Assembly (NCBI GenBank): GCA_021785035.1
Contig: JAJYGP010000014.1
Coordinates: 1 to 64,000 of the forward strand
DNA: 64,000 nt
Direction: 5' to 3'
Source: Pseudomonadota bacterium
GTDB lineage: Bacteria; Pseudomonadota; Gammaproteobacteria; Acidiferrobacterales; Acidiferrobacteraceae
Within the stretch, counting starts at the first letter, position 1, and every line of letters starts with the position of its first letter. Under the pieces are notes generated by a model. The model had not been told where the DNA came from. It saw only the letters and a program-made list of their open reading frames with translations, and did no database searches. A program made the translations under genes and the position numbers. This document shows positions 59,445-64,000 of this stretch, piece by piece.

Positions 59445-60044
59445 TCAGGCTTCCCGCCGTCCGGAAAAGGCCCGGGCCAAGGTCCCACGATCGATATACT
59501 CGAGCTCCCCTCCGATAGGGACACCACACGCTATACGTGTCGCGAGCACATTGCGCCGGCGGGCCAATTCGCCGATATAGTGCGCGGTAGCCTCACCCTC
59601 AACTGTCGCATTGGTCGCCAAGATCACTTCGCGTACCGCGCCGCTTTCCAGTAAGACTTCAAGCTTAGGTAGCCCAAGTTCCTCTGGACCAATTCCATCA
59701 AGCGGCGATAACCGCCCCATAAGGACGAAGTAAGTGCCATTAAAGGCGCCCGACTGCTCAAGAGAGACCAGGTCAGCCGGCGACTCCACTACGCATAGAA
59801 GGCCACTATCGCGGCGCTGTGAGCGACAAATAAAGCAAATATCAGCCTCGCTGAAGTTGTTACAGCGCGCGCAATGACCGATACGCTCGACCGCCTGCAA
59901 AAGCGCCTGCGCTATGTCTTTGGCGGCCGCGCGATCTCGCCCGAGGAGATGGAAGGCCATACGCTGCGCCGATTTCGCACCGATGCCCGGCAAGCGACGC
60001 AGCGCTCGTTTGAGGTCCTCGAGGGCCTTGGTGTCTTCCGTCAA
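59445..60044 (-). CDS. recR: recombination protein RecR
   Basis: LRRLPGIGAKSAQRMAFHLL, zinc finger CARCNNFSEADICFIC, Toprim LCVVESPADLVSLEQSGAFNGTYFVL. Confidence 0.98.
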   Translation of the reverse strand: MTEDTKALEDLKRALRRLPGIGAKSAQRMAFHLLGRDRAAAKDIAQALLQAVERIGHCARCNNFSEADICFICRSQRRDSGLLCVVESPADLVSLEQSGAFNGTYFVLMGRLSPLDGIGPEELGLPKLEVLLESGAVREVILATNATVEGEATAHYIGELARRRNVLATRIACGVPIGGELEYIDRGTLARAFSGRREA

Positions 60045-60048
60045 AGCG

Positions 60049-60369
60049 TCAGAAGGGAAGATTGAGGCCGGGAAGGTTCAGTCCTGCCGTGAGCCCCGAC
60101 ATCTTCTCCTGGCTCAAGTCTTCGGCTTTACGCACGGCGTCGTTCATAGCCGCGGCGATAAGATCCTCCACGACCTCGCGATCCTCTTTTAGAAGACTGT
60201 CGTCGAGCCGGACCTTGCGCACGTCATGACGGCAGGTCATTGTTACCTTGACGAGCCCTCCGCCGGCCTGCCCCTCGACTTCGATCTGAGCCAGTTGTTC
60301 TTGTGCCTTGCGCAGGTTCTCCTGCATCGCCTGGGCCTGCTTCATGAGCTGACCGATTCCGCCCTTCAT
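60049..60369 (-). CDS. ybaB: YbaB/EbfC nucleoid-associated protein
   Basis: [54 protein letters not shown]. Confidence 0.97.
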   Translation of the reverse strand: MKGGIGQLMKQAQAMQENLRKAQEQLAQIEVEGQAGGGLVKVTMTCRHDVRKVRLDDSLLKEDREVVEDLIAAAMNDAVRKAEDLSQEKMSGLTAGLNLPGLNLPF

Positions 60370-60383
60370 ATCCTAGACTCCTG

Positions 60384-62054
60384 TTATTTCCGCGGTCGCA
60401 CGGAATTTTCGTTTATACGCGCGTTGAATGTGCGCTCCAAAGCGGCGACACTGGGATCCGCCGCCAAGGCCTCGCGTGCTTCGCGTTGGGCGCCTTCGTC
60501 GGCCTCGCGCTTGAGATCGGCGACCGTCCCTCTTACCGACGCAACCGTAACGACCAAGGTCATGGTGTCGCCATAATAAGCGCAAAGCGCCTTCTTTAAC
60601 ATATCGACCCGGTCCTTATTCAAAAGGTTCCCGACCTTTGGGTCCACGGTCAATGTAAGCTTGCCGCCGGCATTCTCGAGAACCGAATTCATCGCGAGTT
60701 CCTTCAAAAGCCCGGTCAAACCCAATCGCTCCAGGACGGCTCCGGTGTCCGCTCCCTGGGCCTGCGCAACGGCCGCTGCGGCCCGAAACTCCTCCCCCGC
60801 CGACCCCGGGGCCGCGTTCTTTGCCGCGCCCCCACCTAAACCCGGGCCTGCCCGCTCACTGTCCCACGCCGAAGCGGGACTCGCGGGGGGTGACGGGGTG
60901 TGCGGTATCGCCCGACTCGGGCTTGTTTCGATACGCGGGGGCGGCGCCTTGCCCCGATCGTGGGACAAGGCCGCAGCGTCATGGTCACGTGGCCGAAATG
61001 CCAGCATTCGCAACAACGTCATCTTCACGCCGGATTCGGGGTCGGGCGCGACGCTCAGTTGGCGCCGGCCCAAGCACCCGATTTCGTAATAGAGTTGCAC
61101 CGCGTCCGGGGCAAGTCGCCCGCCAATCTCGATGCTCCAGGTATCCAAAAGTGCCTTGGGCAAGGTCTGGGCGATCGCCACATCATGAAAGGCCCGCAAA
61201 AGCTCAATCAAAAGTGACTCGGGCGCCACGCCCAGGGCATAGGCCTCGTCGGCCACGGAAAGAAGGGTCTCACCCTCCCCTAGCGCCAATGCCTCGACCA
61301 GCCGATGGACAAGATCCGGGGCGACCGAACCCAACATGGAAGCGACTGTCTCTGCCCGGACCGCGCCCCCACCGGCGGCGATGGCTTGATCAAGAAGACT
61401 AAGGGCATCGCGGACGCTCCCTTCGGCCGCCCGCGCGAGTGGCATGAGGGCCGGTTCTTCGCACACCACCTTCTCAGCGGCAAGAATGCGTGCCAGGTGA
61501 TCGACGATCTGTTGGTCGGACAGGCGGCGAAGGGCGAACTTGAGACAACGCGACAAAACCGTCACCGGGAGTTTTTGCGGGTCGGTAGTGGCAAGAATGA
61601 ATTTAACGTGCGGGGGCGGCTCCTCCAGGGTCTTCAGGAGCGCATTGAAGCTATGGGCGGACAACATATGTACCTCGTCTATCAGGTACACCTTAAATCG
61701 CCCACGGGTCGGCGCGTATTGGACGTTGTCCAATAATTCGCGGGTATCGTCGACCTTGGTGCGCGACGCTGCGTCCACCTCGATCAGGTCGACAAAGCGG
61801 CCGCTGTCAATCTCTTGGCAGGCCCCGCATATCCCGCAGGGCTCGGCGCCAACGCCCTGTTCGCAATTCAGCGCCTTCGCCAAAATGCGGGCCACGGTGG
61901 TCTTTCCGACGCCGCGTATCCCGCTAAAGAGATAGGCATGGTGGACACGGCCTTCTGTCAAAGCAAAGCGGAGCGCGCGGACCACCGGCTCCTGGCCCAC
62001 GAGCTCTGAGAATGTGCGAGGGCGCCACTTGCGGGCAAGCACCAGATAGCTCAT
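60384..62054 (-). CDS. dnaX: DNA polymerase III subunits gamma/tau
   Basis: MSYLVLARKWRPRTFSELVGQEPVVRALRFAL start, GIRGVGKTTVARILAKALNCE, VYLIDEVHMLSAHSFNALLKTLEEPP. Confidence 0.97.
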   Translation of the reverse strand: MSYLVLARKWRPRTFSELVGQEPVVRALRFALTEGRVHHAYLFSGIRGVGKTTVARILAKALNCEQGVGAEPCGICGACQEIDSGRFVDLIEVDAASRTKVDDTRELLDNVQYAPTRGRFKVYLIDEVHMLSAHSFNALLKTLEEPPPHVKFILATTDPQKLPVTVLSRCLKFALRRLSDQQIVDHLARILAAEKVVCEEPALMPLARAAEGSVRDALSLLDQAIAAGGGAVRAETVASMLGSVAPDLVHRLVEALALGEGETLLSVADEAYALGVAPESLLIELLRAFHDVAIAQTLPKALLDTWSIEIGGRLAPDAVQLYYEIGCLGRRQLSVAPDPESGVKMTLLRMLAFRPRDHDAAALSHDRGKAPPPRIETSPSRAIPHTPSPPASPASAWDSERAGPGLGGGAAKNAAPGSAGEEFRAAAAVAQAQGADTGAVLERLGLTGLLKELAMNSVLENAGGKLTLTVDPKVGNLLNKDRVDMLKKALCAYYGDTMTLVVTVASVRGTVADLKREADEGAQREAREALAADPSVAALERTFNARINENSVRPRK

Positions 62055-62091
62055 CACAATCCTCGATAAGCAGGGCAAATGGGTGGCGGCT

Positions 62092-62196
62092 TGGGCCGAC
62101 CCGGCACTGCACCCAACCGGATCGCTACGGCTGCTTCCTTCCGGACCTGACCGGGTTTACGATCGATTACCACAGCGGGGGCCGACCGTCACCGCC
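62092..62196 (-). ncRNA. ffs: small bacterial signal recognition particle RNA (4.5S)
   Basis: Minus strand contains the conserved CCCGGTCAGGTCCGGAAGGAAGCAGCC apical domain, flanked by GGCGG/CCGCC complementary ends. Ends approximate; directly upstream of dnaX. Confidence 0.93.
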
Positions 62197-62351
62197 ATAA
62201 ACATACTCTTTTGGTGAATCTGAACGAGCGCCGCTCAGAGCGCAGAGGTTAGCACATATGACACAAGGCCAGCAAAACCGGATTTTTGATCCCTGCAAAC
62301 CGGCGGCGATCCCCCCCGACATATCTCCCCTCCTCTCTTCTGGGATCGCTC

Positions 62352-63251
62352 ATGTTGTTCACTAAGCGGCGCCTACGAGCGACTTTGATGCGCAGTCGCG
62401 ATATTACGGGCGACCTTTACCACGCCCTCATTACCATGACTTGGCCGCGCTTTATTCTCGGGGTCGGTCTCCTGTTTTTGCTCGCGAATGCGAGCTTTGC
62501 CTTAGCTTATTGGGCCCAGCGCGGGGCGATCATTAATGCGCGCCCGGGGTCCTTATTGGATGCCTTCTTTTTTAGCGTTCAAACGATGGCGACCATAGGC
62601 TATGGCATTATGTACCCGGGGACTGTTTACGCGAACATCCTTATGACCCTGGAAACTCTTATAGGGCTTTTTGGCTTAGCGCTTGCGACCGGCCTTGCTT
62701 TTGCGCGTTTCTCGCGACCGCGCGCCCGGGTCCTTTTTAGCGCGAACGCCGTCGTGACCCTCTACCACGGCCTTCCGACCCTTATGTTTAGGGTCGCGAA
62801 CCAGCGCGGTAATCAGGTCCTTGAGGCTCGCGTTCAAGCCACCCTTTTGCGAAACGAGATCAGTCCCGAAGGACACATCATGCGACGTTTCCATGATTTA
62901 TCGTTGCTGCGTGAAAATACCCCAAGTTTTACCTACTCATGGACCGTCATGCATCCGCTAACAGAAACGAGTCCACTGTTCCCTACCACATCGTCCGCCT
63001 TGCAAGACGCCGATGCCGAAATCATCGTCCTTCTCGCGGGCCTTGATGAGACCGTCTCACAACCCATACACGCGCGCCATATCTACAAGCCCAAGGCAAT
63101 TCTCTGGAACCACAGGTTTCGCGACGTCTTGTCCAAGGATGCCCGCGGGGCCTACGTCATCAACTATGCTGAGTTCCATGACACCGAACCAGATGCCGCC
63201 CATACCCCGCCGGCAGACACGCACAAAAACTCAAGCGCCACCGCACGCTAG
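62352..63251 (+). CDS. inward-rectifier-type potassium channel (KirBac-like)
   Basis: Selectivity filter TMATIGYG between two TM helices, followed by a Kir-type cytoplasmic beta domain (LMFRVANQRGNQVLEARVQATLL). Confidence 0.9.
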   Translation: MLFTKRRLRATLMRSRDITGDLYHALITMTWPRFILGVGLLFLLANASFALAYWAQRGAIINARPGSLLDAFFFSVQTMATIGYGIMYPGTVYANILMTLETLIGLFGLALATGLAFARFSRPRARVLFSANAVVTLYHGLPTLMFRVANQRGNQVLEARVQATLLRNEISPEGHIMRRFHDLSLLRENTPSFTYSWTVMHPLTETSPLFPTTSSALQDADAEIIVLLAGLDETVSQPIHARHIYKPKAILWNHRFRDVLSKDARGAYVINYAEFHDTEPDAAHTPPADTHKNSSATAR

Positions 63252-63302
63252 GCCATCTTCTCCCGAATATTCGCATCAGGAACAAGGATCGCGAGCGGGC
63301 GC

Positions 63303-63506
63303 CTACTCGTCAGGGCCCGCCCACTCCATGCGTTTTGAGACGGTGGGCTCCAAAAATACGCCCTCGTCCCGCAAGACTTTGGCCACAGCCACTGCCTCCG
63401 GGCCTGCTGGCTTTGGTTTCGCCAAGAGATCGGCCGCAATGTGCCCTGCTTCCGCCACACTCATCTCAATCGTGACCGATTGGGGCTCTTCTATGAGAAC
63501 GCGCAT
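63303..63506 (-). CDS. hypothetical protein, 67 aa
   Basis: ORF immediately downstream of another small same-strand ORF; no family recognised. Confidence 0.45.
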   Translation of the reverse strand: MRVLIEEPQSVTIEMSVAEAGHIAADLLAKPKPAGPEAVAVAKVLRDEGVFLEPTVSKRMEWAGPDE

Positions 63507-63519
63507 GGAAGCTCCTTAG

Positions 63520-63792
63520 TTATTCACCAAAGGCATGCGGCGGTTGGGAAAATGTGTTGTTCATGCGGTAGAATTGCTCTTTCAGAAGATAGGCCATATT
63601 GAGCGTGTCGCTCGCGAAATCCTCCGCATTCTTCATGATAGCCTCACTCAATGCGGGGATCTCCGCCTTTTGAAAGCGGAGCAACACGGTACCCTCTGTT
63701 CTTTTCATGATTTCCATCGTAAGCCCCCTGCTGAGCCGTACGCGATTGAATATCTTCCGATAAAACCGAAGGTCCCTTAAGTTTAAGGGCAT
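63520..63792 (-). CDS. hypothetical protein, 90 aa
   Basis: Plausible soluble protein (MPLNLRDLRFYRKIFNRVRLSRGLTMEIMKRTEGTVLLRF...); 13 bp upstream of the 67-aa ORF; no family recognised. Confidence 0.5.
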   Translation of the reverse strand: MPLNLRDLRFYRKIFNRVRLSRGLTMEIMKRTEGTVLLRFQKAEIPALSEAIMKNAEDFASDTLNMAYLLKEQFYRMNNTFSQPPHAFGE

Positions 63793-64000
63793 ACAGAGGT
63801 AGACAAACCCCTTGTCTGCAAGTTCCTTCCTTAGGACAAAGGGTATTAGGTCGGATACAGGGTTTGGTTACCGTCGGATCTAACGGCTCGTACACTCGAA
63901 GCGTGGCTTGTGTCGCTAACTACCAGGAACAAAGCATTCTCGATGAGCCCCGGCCGCTTGTGACGCAAATTTTCTGAACATCACGGCGTAGCGGAGAACA

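Noticed and set aside
60384-62054. Programmed frameshift in dnaX producing a short gamma subunit
   Set aside because: No A-rich slippery heptamer with stimulatory hairpin recognised in the appropriate region.

Overview
The window is a mostly housekeeping stretch of a gammaproteobacterial chromosome. Host is inferred from gene content and order only; an acidophile or chemolithotroph such as an Acidiferrobacter relative is possible but unproven. Recognised blocks are: hfq/hflX/miaA/lysS/prfB; ppk and ppx; sdhCDAB-sdhE with divergent ygfZ; ftsB/eno/kdsA/pyrG; tilS/accA/dnaE/rnhB/lpxB/lpxA/fabZ/lpxD/bamA/rseP/dxr/cdsA/uppS/frr/pyrH/tsf/rpsB; map/glnD; amiC/tsaE/nnr/orn; and recR/ybaB/dnaX with the small SRP RNA. 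There is one tRNA-Ser(UGA). Accessory sequence lies at the left edge (IS630-type transposase tail, decayed IS3-type element, SHOCT protein, methyltransferase, a large hairpin, an orphan PQQ-propeller protein), around 16-18 kb (divergent NRAMP-like transporter with a coupled small membrane protein), and at the right edge (KirBac-like channel and two small orphan ORFs). I saw no CRISPR array, prophage or recognisable defence island. The best candidate for something undescribed is the NRAMP-like transporter: it lacks the canonical DPGN and MPH motifs, overlaps a 65-aa single-TM ORF by ATGA, and has a long, possibly structured leader. A directly readable recoding event, the prfB +1 programmed frameshift, is missed by the ORF track.
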